Below are positions 47,601 through 55,589 of a stretch of DNA of 64,000 nucleotides, piece by piece. The translations under genes and the position numbers were made by a program. Source of the stretch: Gemmatimonadota bacterium (GTDB lineage: Bacteria > Gemmatimonadota > Gemmatimonadetes > Gemmatimonadales > Gemmatimonadaceae); assembly GCA_016719105.1 (NCBI GenBank), contig JADKAQ010000002.1:124001-188000 (forward strand), given 5' to 3'. Positions within the stretch are counted from its first letter, which is position 1, and every line of letters begins with the position of its first letter. The notes below the pieces were generated by a model. It was not told the origin of the DNA, ran no database searches, and saw only the letters and a program-made list of their open reading frames with translations.

Positions 47601-47960
47601 CTCGGCGGGAAGCTCGAGGCGAATCACGCCGGGGGCGGCGTCGTCGGGCGAGAGGCGGTCGCGGAGTCGCAGGCTCTGTGGGAGCGATCGCACGCCGTCG
47701 ACCCGCGCGCCAAACAGCGAGAGGATGGAGCGACCGTTGGCGAAGTAGTCGTCGTAGTCCTTGCTGTTCGCATAGTCCCGCACCGCCGCGCCATACAGGA
47801 AGACGAGGCCGGTGAGCGGGAGGATCGAGAGGAGCAGGGCGTCGCGAAAGCGCAGCCCCTCCCACGCGCGCCGGAGCAGCGACGGGCGAGCACCGGCCGC
47901 GGTGCGTGCACCCGCCGTATTCGCGGGGAGCCGGACGTCTGGCGAGGAGGGCGCGCTCAT
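44682..47960 (-). CDS. CotH-kinase-like plus right-handed beta-helix membrane protein, cassette B
   Basis: 1092 residues from ATG 47960 (further upstream extension is unconserved). One membrane helix near 40-60, then a CotH domain: GARIRKRGDNSVHWLTEKRS, SYLANRLSQEFGLLAPSTD, LNNRFYGTYRFVEVVDESF, YHDDAVHNQLIYEDPSTQ and PIPWDTRLL. Unlike cassette A it keeps the PWD motif of active CotH kinases. Residues about 720-960 are beta-helix rungs (VVIEHSTFRDN, ELVNNVIENSGGDGIDLMSS, GDKGISIGEAS). A beta-sandwich-like C-terminal region follows. Predicted extracytoplasmic, ATP-dependent phosphotransfer is puzzling given the lack of periplasmic ATP, so an alternative phosphodonor is worth considering. Confidence 0.82.
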   Translation of the reverse strand: MSAPSSPDVRLPANTAGARTAAGARPSLLRRAWEGLRFRDALLLSILPLTGLVFLYGAAVRDYANSKDYDDYFANGRSILSLFGARVDGVRSLPQSLRLRDRLSPDDAAPGVIRLELPAERWDSMEVDADGKWGEWLDADLRYGKSLIGARIRKRGDNSVHWLTEKRSMTVRTPRDDFYKRFRQFGLSAKDVVPSYLANRLSQEFGLLAPSTDLTALYLNNRFYGTYRFVEVVDESFLRPFNRMPGNIFSGDAAERGSYYKGQNRNIFENVIPWKRASANDRVTSAGTGQLRLLLEDVAGTTFADHERLMRRVDRGEFARLFSYQFLVGDPYHDDAVHNQLIYEDPSTQLLHPIPWDTRLLDLSVPQHPVNPWYQALMRDPFVLDSVMRDVAGRVRDDAILSRADTLVRSAERRYASYLAYDRLRGELIPSVGSADESMRLLHKNASILRRRMQSDSVVFAATASAEGMVLDFETRGWVGADLVAFAVDAAPTGAVSLRLDRNLNGALDAGDPAVAVTVAREGTGARLQLSSAVTLYPGWEPAGKEVLRGHMPYRLFLSGVAPSTALTPVLVNRATGSASALGAWESGALVREGTAWHPWRFTERRPTTHRLAGDVRLAQTLVIPAGDTLVIEPGTTIRLAPDQSLVSHGRVLAVGTESRPIRIMPEQAGVPWGTFSLQGHGADSSLLHWVEVAQGGGAIVDRVEYIGMFNIHRADGVVIEHSTFRDNLRSDDTFHALHSRFYLRHSSVLRANSDAIDLDISSGELVNNVIENSGGDGIDLMSSTPRIIGNRVSGSGDKGISIGEASTPFVFNNDVFRCSIGIEVKDRSDPILLHNRVVDNRTGLRERRKNWRYGGGGWSTVAQTIFSGNKVPRVRDEFSRLTLASVAGLDSAGSATVAETGDLSWLYRMEGVQPPSGATPGLLSAWSAASPILPIDEQTFTDNFADVSGGWIGSGGTSRVEKRRDALIVEAQRAAGSVARPVRWSLPNGGTLILEVAGRDLGRSRVVVRGAGRDVIAPITVGRDPETARFVTVELPAGSYRQVSIELSPVPGLTSVDEATGLTVPRGGRLDLRGYRVVPAGSGSLPASRIP

Positions 47961-47979
47961 GGGGTTCCTCGTGGGGTCC

Positions 47980-49149
47980 TCATGGCGCGTCCGGCGGCAG
48001 GCCCGGCGGCAGCCAGCGCGGCGAGGCGTACAGGCGATCGGCCGCGTCGTCAGATGCAAAGACGGCGGTCCGTTCACGCGAGGCGGCGAGCGCGGGCCAC
48101 GCCAGCAGGTTGCGATAGCTCTTGGCGACGATCCCCCACAGCGCCGCGTCCGCCGGCTTGAAGAGGCGCACGCGCAGCTGCACGCGGGTGATCGGTCCAT
48201 CGATCGACGCCACCGGGAGCGTGAGCGCTGCCGTGGTGTCATTGGGGAGCCAGGCGATCGTGTCGCGCGCCATGTCCGGGGCCACCGTGGCCCCCACATC
48301 GAGTGAGTGGCGCGCGCGTCCACCCGGCGTGCCGACGCGCGACGCGGTCAGCACCGCCGCCGAGTCCAGGGCGATGGCGAAGCCGCCGGTGCGGATGCGC
48401 AGGGAGTCCGCGCCGTCGACGGGGCGCGCGAAGGCGACCTCCACGTCGTGCGCACGCCCGTCCGTGGGAACGAGCACGCTGATCGCGGTGTCGCCTAACG
48501 TGACGGTGACGCGCTGCGGGAAGAAGGCGTCGAGGTATGCTTCCCACGCGGCCACCACCGGCTGGAACTCGCCGCGATCCATGTAGTAGTCGATGTAGCC
48601 GCGCACAGCGGGGAGGTGCGCGGGATACGTGCCGAGCGTCGCGGCGTAGCCATTGCGCGCCTCTTCGGCCAGCGCCCACCCGCTCAGCAAGCGTTCGGCC
48701 GCCTGGGCGTAGCCGAAGTGGTTCTCGTAGTTGAGCGAGTCGAAGGCGACGAGCCGCTCCCACGTCGCCATCGCGCGCGTGGTCCGCCCGGACTTCTCGT
48801 AGCTCAGCGCCAGGAGGCGCAGCAGGTACTCGCGTTCCTTGTCGCGCCCGTGACGGTTGGAGCGCGCCGGAAAGATGCGGTCCAGTCGCGAGAGGTAGGT
48901 GACCGCCCCTTCGTAGTCACCGCGCTGGTACAGCGCGACCCCCGCGGCGAGGCGCCGGTTCCAGCGCCCATCCCAGCGGTCCACCAGCGAGGCCATGGTC
49001 GTGAGGACGCGCACGCGCACCGGGCGCACGAGCGTCCCGGCGACGCAGCAGAAGGTGAAGACCAGCCACAGCGCCGCCAGCCGTCGCTCGTGGCGACGGA
49101 AGAAGAGGACCCACGACGGCGTTGCGACCGACTCCACCACCTGCGTCAT
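47980..49149 (-). CDS. Membrane-anchored TPR-like protein, cassette B
   Basis: 389 residues. A membrane helix at about 24-42 (LAALWLVFTFCCVAGTLV) is followed by helical repeats (RRLAAGVALYQRGDYEGAV, YLLRLLALSYEKSGRTTRA, YENHFGYAQAAERLL) typical of tetratricopeptide arrays, then a beta-rich C-terminal half. The ATG shares its A with the preceding TGA (TGATG), so translation is coupled to DUF4956. TPR proteins usually scaffold envelope complexes. No equivalent exists in cassette A. Confidence 0.75.
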   Translation of the reverse strand: MTQVVESVATPSWVLFFRRHERRLAALWLVFTFCCVAGTLVRPVRVRVLTTMASLVDRWDGRWNRRLAAGVALYQRGDYEGAVTYLSRLDRIFPARSNRHGRDKEREYLLRLLALSYEKSGRTTRAMATWERLVAFDSLNYENHFGYAQAAERLLSGWALAEEARNGYAATLGTYPAHLPAVRGYIDYYMDRGEFQPVVAAWEAYLDAFFPQRVTVTLGDTAISVLVPTDGRAHDVEVAFARPVDGADSLRIRTGGFAIALDSAAVLTASRVGTPGGRARHSLDVGATVAPDMARDTIAWLPNDTTAALTLPVASIDGPITRVQLRVRLFKPADAALWGIVAKSYRNLLAWPALAASRERTAVFASDDAADRLYASPRWLPPGLPPDAP

Positions 49150-49835
49150 CAGACGTCGATGTTCTCCCGCCCCGTGAGGAGCGCGACCTGGCCACCGCCC
49201 GACACCTTGCGCAGCTCATCGACGAACGCCGAATCCGATGTGCCCGGCTTGAACTCCACCGAGTACATCAGCTCGACCAGCGTCCCGTCGCGCAGCGTCT
49301 CCACGCTCAGCAGCGAGTACTCGCGCAGCGAGCGGTAGAACAGCTCGTTGAACGCCTTGCCGTAGTCGAGCGACGCGGGGACGTGCACCTTGAGCAGCTG
49401 CTCCTTGCGCGTCGAGCTCCCGATGCCGAAGCGCGCCATACCGTAGGCCGCGCCACAGGCAAAGAAGGTGTAGACCACCGCGGTGGTGTAGAAGCCGGTC
49501 CCCACCGCCATCCCGATCGCCATCGCCATGAAGATGAAGGCGACGTCGCGGGAGTCCTTGACGGGGTTGCGGAAGCGGATGATCGACAGCGCCCCCACCA
49601 GCGTGAACGCGCGGGCGATGTTGCTGCCGATGATCAGCATGATGATCGAGACGGTGACGCCGAGCAGCACCATCGCGTGCACCAGCGACACCGAGTAGGA
49701 GAGGCCGCGGTGCGACTGGCGGTAGAAGTACGCGAGCATCAGGCAGAGCACGAAGCTCAGCCCGAGGGCCACGAACACTTCCACGAGCCCGAAGGTGTTG
49801 CCGGTCGGCGCTCCCTGGCGCAGGAACTCGTCCAA
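49149..49835 (-). CDS. DUF4956 membrane protein, cassette B
   Basis: 228 residues with four membrane helices and a soluble tail. ARAFTLVGALSIIRFRNPVKD is the family core, matching LGLVGALSIVRFRAAIKE in the cassette A paralog. The C-terminal domain (LKVHVPASLDYGKAFNELF) is like that of its paralog in position only. ATG 49835. Between VTC (76 bases upstream) and TPR (overlapping). Function unknown; consistent VTC neighbourhood in both cassettes suggests physical partnership. Confidence 0.85.
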   Translation of the reverse strand: MDEFLRQGAPTGNTFGLVEVFVALGLSFVLCLMLAYFYRQSHRGLSYSVSLVHAMVLLGVTVSIIMLIIGSNIARAFTLVGALSIIRFRNPVKDSRDVAFIFMAMAIGMAVGTGFYTTAVVYTFFACGAAYGMARFGIGSSTRKEQLLKVHVPASLDYGKAFNELFYRSLREYSLLSVETLRDGTLVELMYSVEFKPGTSDSAFVDELRKVSGGGQVALLTGRENIDV

Positions 49836-49877
49836 AGGGGTTCTCCGTGTGTGGGGTAGGGCAGGGCCCGGGGGCCC

Positions 49878-49910
49878 GTTGAGTGTGCGTTGAGCGAGCG
49901 TTGAGCGTGC
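49878..49910 (-). repeat. 11-base tandem repeat, three copies
   Basis: GTTGAGYGWGC is repeated three times and merges into GTTAGGTG at the VTC stop codon. It lies in the 76-base VTC-DUF4956 spacer of an operon, beside a GGGCCC-rich palindrome. Origin or role unknown. Confidence 0.7.
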
Positions 49911-49911
49911 G

Positions 49912-50613
49912 TTAGGTGTTCTGGCCGCCGTAATAGTACTGGTCGACCGCCGAGCAGTACTTCGACATGCGGACGATCTTGAGCCCGCGCCGGCAAATGG
50001 CCTTGGTGAGCCAGATGGGGGCGCGGTGGTCGTACTTGAACTCGAGGACCGTCACGCGCGGGTCGATCACGTAGCGCCCCTCCTCGAACGGGCGCGACAG
50101 CGAGAAGTCGGTCGGGTGGTACTGGATCCGCCCATCGAACGTGATGCGCAACTCGGGGTCGAACTGCCCGAAGAGCGCGCGGCGCCGGTAGCGAATCGCC
50201 ATGCGCGGCGCGAGGCGCAGTCGCTCGATCATCAGCGCCGCCTCGGTCGCCACCGGGTCGCCCTCCACCAGCGCCCAGTTCACGCGGCTCGCACCGTCGC
50301 CGAAGGCCGCGATCACCTGCTCGAGTGGCCAGCGCAGGCGGCGCTTCTGCAGCGTCCGGTCCTCGCGCTGCTTGATCTCCACAAAGACGTCCGTCGACGT
50401 GCCGTACCGGCGAAAGCGCAGCTTCCGGCGGTACTTCACCCCCTCGACCTTCTCCCAGAAGAACTGGAAGTCCGGCGTGTCCCAGTACACGGAGCTGATC
50501 GTGTAGCCCCACTCCGGCGAGTGCGCGTCGGGCTTGGTGTACGGGGCAAACTCCTCCAGGAGCTCCGGCACGCTCCGCGTCGGTACGAGGTACTTGACCT
50601 CGAACCGATTCAT
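49912..50613 (-). CDS. VTC-domain (polyphosphate polymerase-like) protein, cassette B
   Basis: 233 residues from ATG 50613 (MNRFEVKYLV), which places the FExKY strand at the N-terminus as expected; a 19-residue upstream extension is not conserved. Tunnel strands follow: RRKLRFRRYG, FVEIKQREDRT, RYRRRALFG, LRITFDGRIQ, VLEFKYDHRAP and MSKYCSAVD. These basic and acidic residues bind triphosphate and metal in the VTC/CYTH fold. It opens cassette B, 97 bases downstream of the glycosylation genes on the same strand. Product (polyphosphate or another phosphoanhydride) inferred from family only. Confidence 0.85.
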   Translation of the reverse strand: MNRFEVKYLVPTRSVPELLEEFAPYTKPDAHSPEWGYTISSVYWDTPDFQFFWEKVEGVKYRRKLRFRRYGTSTDVFVEIKQREDRTLQKRRLRWPLEQVIAAFGDGASRVNWALVEGDPVATEAALMIERLRLAPRMAIRYRRRALFGQFDPELRITFDGRIQYHPTDFSLSRPFEEGRYVIDPRVTVLEFKYDHRAPIWLTKAICRRGLKIVRMSKYCSAVDQYYYGGQNT

Positions 50614-50710
50614 CGTCTGGCGTTCGCCTGACGAGAGTGCGGATGCCTTGGGGAGCGCCGGTGTCAGCACGGGAAGGGCTGCGGGTGGTCGGTCAAGGAC
50701 CGCGCGTGGG

Positions 50711-52276
50711 CTACGCGGCCGAAAGGTGCTTCGCGAACGCCTGGCGCCCGGGACGCCGAATGGTCCAGATGGCCAGGACCATGAGTGCGGCGACGACGTA
50801 CAGCGGCCATGCCGTCAATCGGAACGGAAGGTAGCTCGCCGTCATCTTCGAGAGTGTCGTCACGACCGGGAGCGAGAGCCCCTCGTGCAGTACCGTGTTG
50901 ATCGCCTGCAGCACGCCGGCCTGACTGCGCGTCATGGCCAGCGACCAGTCCACGAGGAAGCCGGCGGCCAGCGCGACCGCCGCCACGGTGCGCGGCACGA
51001 CGCGCACGACATCCACCGCCAGCAGGAAGAGGAACGGGATCACCGGCATGAGATAGCGGATCCCTGTCACCCACTGCAGCCGCGTGTACTGCACCGCACT
51101 GAAGAAGACCACGTACGCCAACGTGATGGCCGCGCACAGCAGCGCTTCACGACGCGGCAGCCGCGTCTGTCCGCGCCAGGCGTAGAACGGCCACGCCAAC
51201 GCCAGCAGGAGGAAGGGCGAGGTGGTGAAGAGTCCGAAGCGCGTGTCGGCGAGCAGCATCCAGAAGAGATCCGGCTGCGGCCCTCCCACGCCCTTGTAGC
51301 CCACCTCGATCCACTCCACCGGCGGCATCCAGTTTTGCGGCGGCAGGAAGGCGTTGCCGAACGATGCCCACTGGTAGAACCAGAGCATGACGATCGGGGG
51401 GAGCGCGCCGAGCGTGTACCACAGCCCCGTGGGAATGACGTCGCCCCACCCGCGCTCCTCCATCGCCCGCCACACGGCATACACCCCGATCAGCCCGCAC
51501 GTGATGGCACCGCTGTAGTCCGAGAGGAAGCAGACGCCTCCCAGGAAACCCGACGCCATCAGGCGCATGCGCCACGACCAGCGCTGCGACGCGGTGCGCA
51601 GCGGATCCCAGAGCACGGCCAGCCCCATGATCCCGAACAGCCCGATCCCGATGTTCTGGTTGAGGTACGCGGTGCGGAACAGGATCGGCGTACAGAACGC
51701 GTAGGCGAACGACAGCCAGAGGCTGGCGCGTTCGCTCCAGCCCATCCCCATCAGGAGCCGCATGACGATCACTGCGCTCAGCGCGGAGAGCGGGGCCATG
51801 CAGAAGACCATCGTGATGAAGCCTAACAAGCCGAAGCGAACATCGACGCCCAATTCGCGGGCGCGACGGTAGAACTCCATGCGCTTGGCGCGGGAGTCCT
51901 TGTACGCCGCGTCGTCCCCGGCCAGCCCCTTGCGTCCCGCCAGCTCCTTCTCGACCACCACGTCGACCAACGGCTTGAACAGCGCGTACGGAATCGCGCC
52001 GATCATCGACATCCCGGGATTGGCGCCGTGGTGCACCCCGCCGTGCGGGGCCTCCGGCGGATTCCGGAAGATGTCCGGGTGCATCTCGTAGTACCGCCCC
52101 AGGTCGAACGAGCGGTCGTCGACGATGCTCGTGACGAGGAAGTGCTCGCGCACGAAGTCGGTCGCGAAGTGCAGGCAGAAGATCACCCAGCACGTGAGGA
52201 ACAGGCGCCACTGGATCCCCGGGGTCCGGGGCGTCGCGGCGCGTGCCGGGGTGCTCGAGGCCGGAGTCGTGGACAT
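50711..52276 (-). CDS. Polytopic membrane protein, GT-C glycosyltransferase-like
   Basis: 521 residues from ATG 52276, about eleven membrane helices. A long first periplasmic loop contains DDRSFDLGRYYEMHPDIF and HHGANPGMSMIGAIPYALF. Later segments LSDYSGAITCGLIGVYAVW and GIRYLMPVIPFLFLL resemble bacterial membrane glycosyltransferases of the dolichyl-phosphate-sugar type, but the classical DE motif is not clear. It lies seven bases after the FAD enzyme stop. Probably acts in lipid-linked glycan assembly; a precise function cannot be assigned. Confidence 0.72.
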   Translation of the reverse strand: MSTTPASSTPARAATPRTPGIQWRLFLTCWVIFCLHFATDFVREHFLVTSIVDDRSFDLGRYYEMHPDIFRNPPEAPHGGVHHGANPGMSMIGAIPYALFKPLVDVVVEKELAGRKGLAGDDAAYKDSRAKRMEFYRRARELGVDVRFGLLGFITMVFCMAPLSALSAVIVMRLLMGMGWSERASLWLSFAYAFCTPILFRTAYLNQNIGIGLFGIMGLAVLWDPLRTASQRWSWRMRLMASGFLGGVCFLSDYSGAITCGLIGVYAVWRAMEERGWGDVIPTGLWYTLGALPPIVMLWFYQWASFGNAFLPPQNWMPPVEWIEVGYKGVGGPQPDLFWMLLADTRFGLFTTSPFLLLALAWPFYAWRGQTRLPRREALLCAAITLAYVVFFSAVQYTRLQWVTGIRYLMPVIPFLFLLAVDVVRVVPRTVAAVALAAGFLVDWSLAMTRSQAGVLQAINTVLHEGLSLPVVTTLSKMTASYLPFRLTAWPLYVVAALMVLAIWTIRRPGRQAFAKHLSAA

Positions 52277-52283
52277 GACGCGA

Positions 52284-53708
52284 TCAGTCCTCGACGACAT
52301 GCGTCTCGAAGTCCCGGCGGTACTCGCGCCACCGCCCCTCGTCGAATCCGGCGGCGCCCATGCACTCCACCGCGGCGTACGCCATGCGCAGCGCGTGGTG
52401 CGTGTTGTCGTGGGCAAAGAGCCCCTGGCGCCCGTAGGTCAGGAAGCGTGGCAGCGAGTCGGCCCACCGGTCGAGCGCGTCGAAGTGCTCCTGGTAGCCC
52501 GTGAGGTAGATCGGGTACGCCTGCTTGAGGCGGCGCGTGAACACCGCGATGGGCGGCCGTGCGAGCGGCAGCCCCACCGTCTGCAGGTCCGCCGCCACCA
52601 GGCGCCCCAGCGCCGCATCATCCAGGCGCCACACCTCGTCGTCCACCTCGCACGGCAGCTCCGCGCACAACACCGTCTTGCCGGTAGGCGGGACCGCGTC
52701 GCGGTAGTTCTTGGGCTCCGACAGGCGTGTGATCTTCACCCCGGCTTCGGGGAGGTAGTGTGCGTCGTATTCCGTGAACTGCTCCACGTCGAGCTGCACG
52801 TACACGAGGATCATCGCGCGGTAGCGGATCGCCGCCGCGGCCGCCGGGACCGACGCCGGGATCTCCCCCTGGTACGCGCTCGCGACCGCCGTGATCGGAA
52901 TGGTCGACCAGAGGTAGTCACCTTGCAGCTGCTCGGTCCCGTGCTCGCCCCTGGCCAGCACGGTCCACGGAGCCCGATCGGTCGACGGCGGGATGACCTG
53001 CTCCACGCGATGCGAGTAGAGGATCGATGCCCCCTGCTGCTGCGCGGCGGCCGCATACGCGTCGCAGATCTGTCCGAACCCCTGGCGCGGATAGAAGAAG
53101 CGCCCAGTCCCCGGCTTCTTGAGTCCGGGGAGCGCGCCAAAGACCTTCTTCATCAATCCGCCGAACGACGACGCCTTCACGCGCTTGCGCGCCTGCACGG
53201 CCGAGAGCTTCTCCGGCTCCAGCCCCCAGATCTTGCGCGCGTACGGGAAGTAGAAGTCGCGGCAGATCGTGGGTCCGAGGCTGTTCCACAACACGCCGGC
53301 GAAGTTGTCGTCAGGCGTCCCCGTCAGCCCCAACGCCTTGCGCGCCATGTCCACGCTCGACGAAATGGCGAACCCCTTGTCCAGGCGCAGCAGCAGGTCG
53401 GCCGGCTTGAGCGGGAAGTGGATCCACTTGCCGCGCAGGCGAATGCGCCCGTGCCGCGGTCGGTCCAGCAGGTCGTCGCCCAACAACCCCTTGATGTCGG
53501 CCAGGATGTCGGGATCGCTCGACGGATGCAGGCGGTGGCTCCCGTAGTCGAGGCGCTGACCGCCAAACGGGAAGCTCGAGGCGTTGCCGCCGGGGATGGC
53601 GTGTTGCTCGATGACGGTCGCGTGGCCGCGACCGCGACGGTGCAGCTGCAGCGCCGCCCCGAGTCCGGCAGGGCCGGCGCCGAGGATGAGGATGCGCGGA
53701 TCAGACAT
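52284..53708 (-). CDS. FAD-dependent oxidoreductase (protoporphyrinogen oxidase/UDP-galactopyranose mutase-like)
   Basis: 474 residues. ILILGAGPAGLGAAL is the FAD-binding GxGxxG at the N-terminus; IEQHAIPGGNASSF is the usual second strand. LDYGSHRLHPSSDPDI and YFPYARKIWGLEPEKLS match amine-oxidase/UGM-like flavoproteins that recur in glycan clusters. ATG 53708 overlaps the flippase stop by eight bases. It may isomerise or oxidise a lipid- or nucleotide-linked sugar; UDP-galactopyranose mutase itself is shorter and not clearly matched. Confidence 0.8.
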   Translation of the reverse strand: MSDPRILILGAGPAGLGAALQLHRRGRGHATVIEQHAIPGGNASSFPFGGQRLDYGSHRLHPSSDPDILADIKGLLGDDLLDRPRHGRIRLRGKWIHFPLKPADLLLRLDKGFAISSSVDMARKALGLTGTPDDNFAGVLWNSLGPTICRDFYFPYARKIWGLEPEKLSAVQARKRVKASSFGGLMKKVFGALPGLKKPGTGRFFYPRQGFGQICDAYAAAAQQQGASILYSHRVEQVIPPSTDRAPWTVLARGEHGTEQLQGDYLWSTIPITAVASAYQGEIPASVPAAAAAIRYRAMILVYVQLDVEQFTEYDAHYLPEAGVKITRLSEPKNYRDAVPPTGKTVLCAELPCEVDDEVWRLDDAALGRLVAADLQTVGLPLARPPIAVFTRRLKQAYPIYLTGYQEHFDALDRWADSLPRFLTYGRQGLFAHDNTHHALRMAYAAVECMGAAGFDEGRWREYRRDFETHVVED

Positions 53709-54663
53709 TCTGGGCGTGAACCTTCGGATTGGCGGAGAACGAGTCGGAGTTGCCGTTCGAGGGACGGAGGGCCACCCAGGTGGCACCGCCCGCCAGTCCA
53801 CCGCCGATCAGCACCGTCTGCCAGATGAGCGACGCCGCCACACCGGTGGCGGCCGGGACTCCAAAGGGGAGAAGCAGGGCGGCCAGCGAGGCCTCGCGCA
53901 CCGCCAGCCCACCAAGGCTGATCGGCAGCAACCCGGCCACCTTCGCCGCCGGCCAGGCGATGAGCCAGACGGAGACGTCGAGGTCGATCCCGATCGCGCG
54001 CCCGAGCGCGACGTTCAGCAGGACGAAGCCCCCCTGGATCGCCAGCGAGAGCGTGAGCGCCGTCGCCAGCGCCGAGGGGGTCTTCCACGAATGGCGCAGC
54101 GCCACCAGCAACCGCCCGATGGGACGCCGCCACTTGCGCGGCCACGACTTGAGCGGGCGCTGCAGCACGAACGGGAGCCCAGCCATCGCCAGTACCGCCC
54201 CCACCACCACGACCACCGTGATCACCTGCCCCCACAACCCGGGCAGCTGGTCGGTCGACAGCAGGAGCCCCAGCGCCAGCAGGATCCCCAGCGCCAGGAT
54301 GTCCGACAGGCGGTCGGTCACCCCGCCTAACGCCACCGCCGCCGGGTTGCGCGTGATCTTCGACGCCATCGTCAGGCGCAGGATGTCGCCGCCGACGATC
54401 GTCGGCAGGCACAGGTTGGTGAAGAGCCCGGCCCCGTAGCACATGACCGCATCGCGAAAGCCCAGCTTGGCCCGCCCCGCGTTCACTACGGTCCGCCACT
54501 TCACCACGCCCAGCAGGTGTCCGGCGATGAAGCCGGCCAGGAGTCCCAGCCACACGCGCAGCGACAGGCGCCGGAACGCCTCCTCGAGCTGGGCCCAGGG
54601 GAGGACCCAGAAGAGGAGGGCGAGCAGCCCGATGCTGACGGCGGCCTTGGTACGTCCCTTCAT
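53701..54663 (-). CDS. Lysylphosphatidylglycerol synthase TM region/flippase-like membrane protein
   Basis: 320 residues, seven or eight helices, with LGVVKWRTVVNA, NLCLPTIVGGDILRL and LLPISLGGLAVREASLAALL, which are hallmarks of the LPG_synthase_TM (UPF0104) family without the catalytic domain. Standalone members are proposed to flip lipids or help lipid-linked sugar transfer. ATG 54663 overlaps the GT2 stop (ATGA). The pairing with a DPM-like GT2 and GT-C enzymes supports a role in moving a polyprenyl-phosphate sugar across the membrane. Confidence 0.85.
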   Translation of the reverse strand: MKGRTKAAVSIGLLALLFWVLPWAQLEEAFRRLSLRVWLGLLAGFIAGHLLGVVKWRTVVNAGRAKLGFRDAVMCYGAGLFTNLCLPTIVGGDILRLTMASKITRNPAAVALGGVTDRLSDILALGILLALGLLLSTDQLPGLWGQVITVVVVVGAVLAMAGLPFVLQRPLKSWPRKWRRPIGRLLVALRHSWKTPSALATALTLSLAIQGGFVLLNVALGRAIGIDLDVSVWLIAWPAAKVAGLLPISLGGLAVREASLAALLLPFGVPAATGVAASLIWQTVLIGGGLAGGATWVALRPSNGNSDSFSANPKVHAQNV

Positions 54664-55589
54664 CGCTTCTGCGAAATGCGCTGGTTCTGGTCGGCCAGCA
54701 GCCCGACCGCCCACACCAGCATCGCCCCGAGGAACGCCAGCACGGCGCTCTCGGAGAGGTTGTCCTTGTAGATGTCGTAGCCGAGCTTCGCCAGCCCCGC
54801 GACAAAGAGCGCGGCCCCCACCGGGAGGAAGACCTTGAGCGGATTGAAGTACACGATCGTCCGCACGATCAGGAGCGTGAAGTCGTACGCGTGCCGCGCG
54901 CGGATCTTCGAGTTCCCCAGGCGCGCCGCGTAGTCGATCGGGACGTACTCCATCGCGTGTCCGTTGCACGCACACGACAGCGTGATCGTCGTCGTGAACG
55001 AGAAGCCCTGCGGCAGGAGGAACTCGTACCGCTCCACCAGCTTCTTGCGCATGAGGCGCAGCCCGGAGTTGATGTCCACCAGGTCACGCTCGGCCAGGTA
55101 GCTCGCCAGCTTCTTGAGGAACCACTTGGCGGGACGACGCTCCCACGGAATGCTGACTTCGGCCCCCACGCGCGCGCCGACGACCATGTCGTTCACCTCG
55201 GCGCGCGCCAGGATCTCGGGGATCGCGGCGACCGGATACGTCCCGTCGGCATCGGTGATCAGGATCCAGTCGTACTGCGCGTGGCGGATGCCAAGCTTGA
55301 GCGCGGCGCCATAGCCCTGGTTGCGCGCGCGACGCAGCACGCGCGCCGGCGTCTTCGCGGCGTTGGCCGACGTGTCGTCCTTCGATCCGTCGTCCACGAC
55401 GATGATCTCGTACGTCCACCCGCTCTTCTGCATGACCGCATCGACGTCGCGCACCTGGTCGGCGACGTGCGGCCCTTCGTTGTACGCAGGAATCACCACC
55501 GACACCTGGCGCGGCGCGGCGGGGAATGACGTGTCGACGATCTCGACGACGGAGCCCTGAAGTGAACCCTGCAATGCGTGATCAGGCAC
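54660..55589 (-). CDS. Family 2 glycosyltransferase, dolichyl-phosphate sugar synthase-like with C-terminal helices
   Basis: 309 residues from GTG 55589, in an eight-base overlap with the upstream GT-C gene. VSVVIPAYNEGPHV, VVDDGSKDDTSA, NQGYGAALKLGI and ITDADGTYPV are the DPM1-like donor and DxD motifs; DINSGLRLMRKKL is the typical late motif. Two C-terminal membrane helices (VFLPVGAALFVAGLAKLG and AFLGAMLVWAVGLLA) anchor it. It should make a polyprenyl-phosphate hexose for the neighbouring GT-C enzyme, with the flippase-like protein in between. Confidence 0.88.
   Translation of the reverse strand: MPDHALQGSLQGSVVEIVDTSFPAAPRQVSVVIPAYNEGPHVADQVRDVDAVMQKSGWTYEIIVVDDGSKDDTSANAAKTPARVLRRARNQGYGAALKLGIRHAQYDWILITDADGTYPVAAIPEILARAEVNDMVVGARVGAEVSIPWERRPAKWFLKKLASYLAERDLVDINSGLRLMRKKLVERYEFLLPQGFSFTTTITLSCACNGHAMEYVPIDYAARLGNSKIRARHAYDFTLLIVRTIVYFNPLKVFLPVGAALFVAGLAKLGYDIYKDNLSESAVLAFLGAMLVWAVGLLADQNQRISQKR

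Noticed and set aside
46014..48161. Plus-strand open frame of 715 codons opposite the cassette B CotH gene
   Set aside because: Same antisense effect; repetitive Arg/His-rich translation and no start context.
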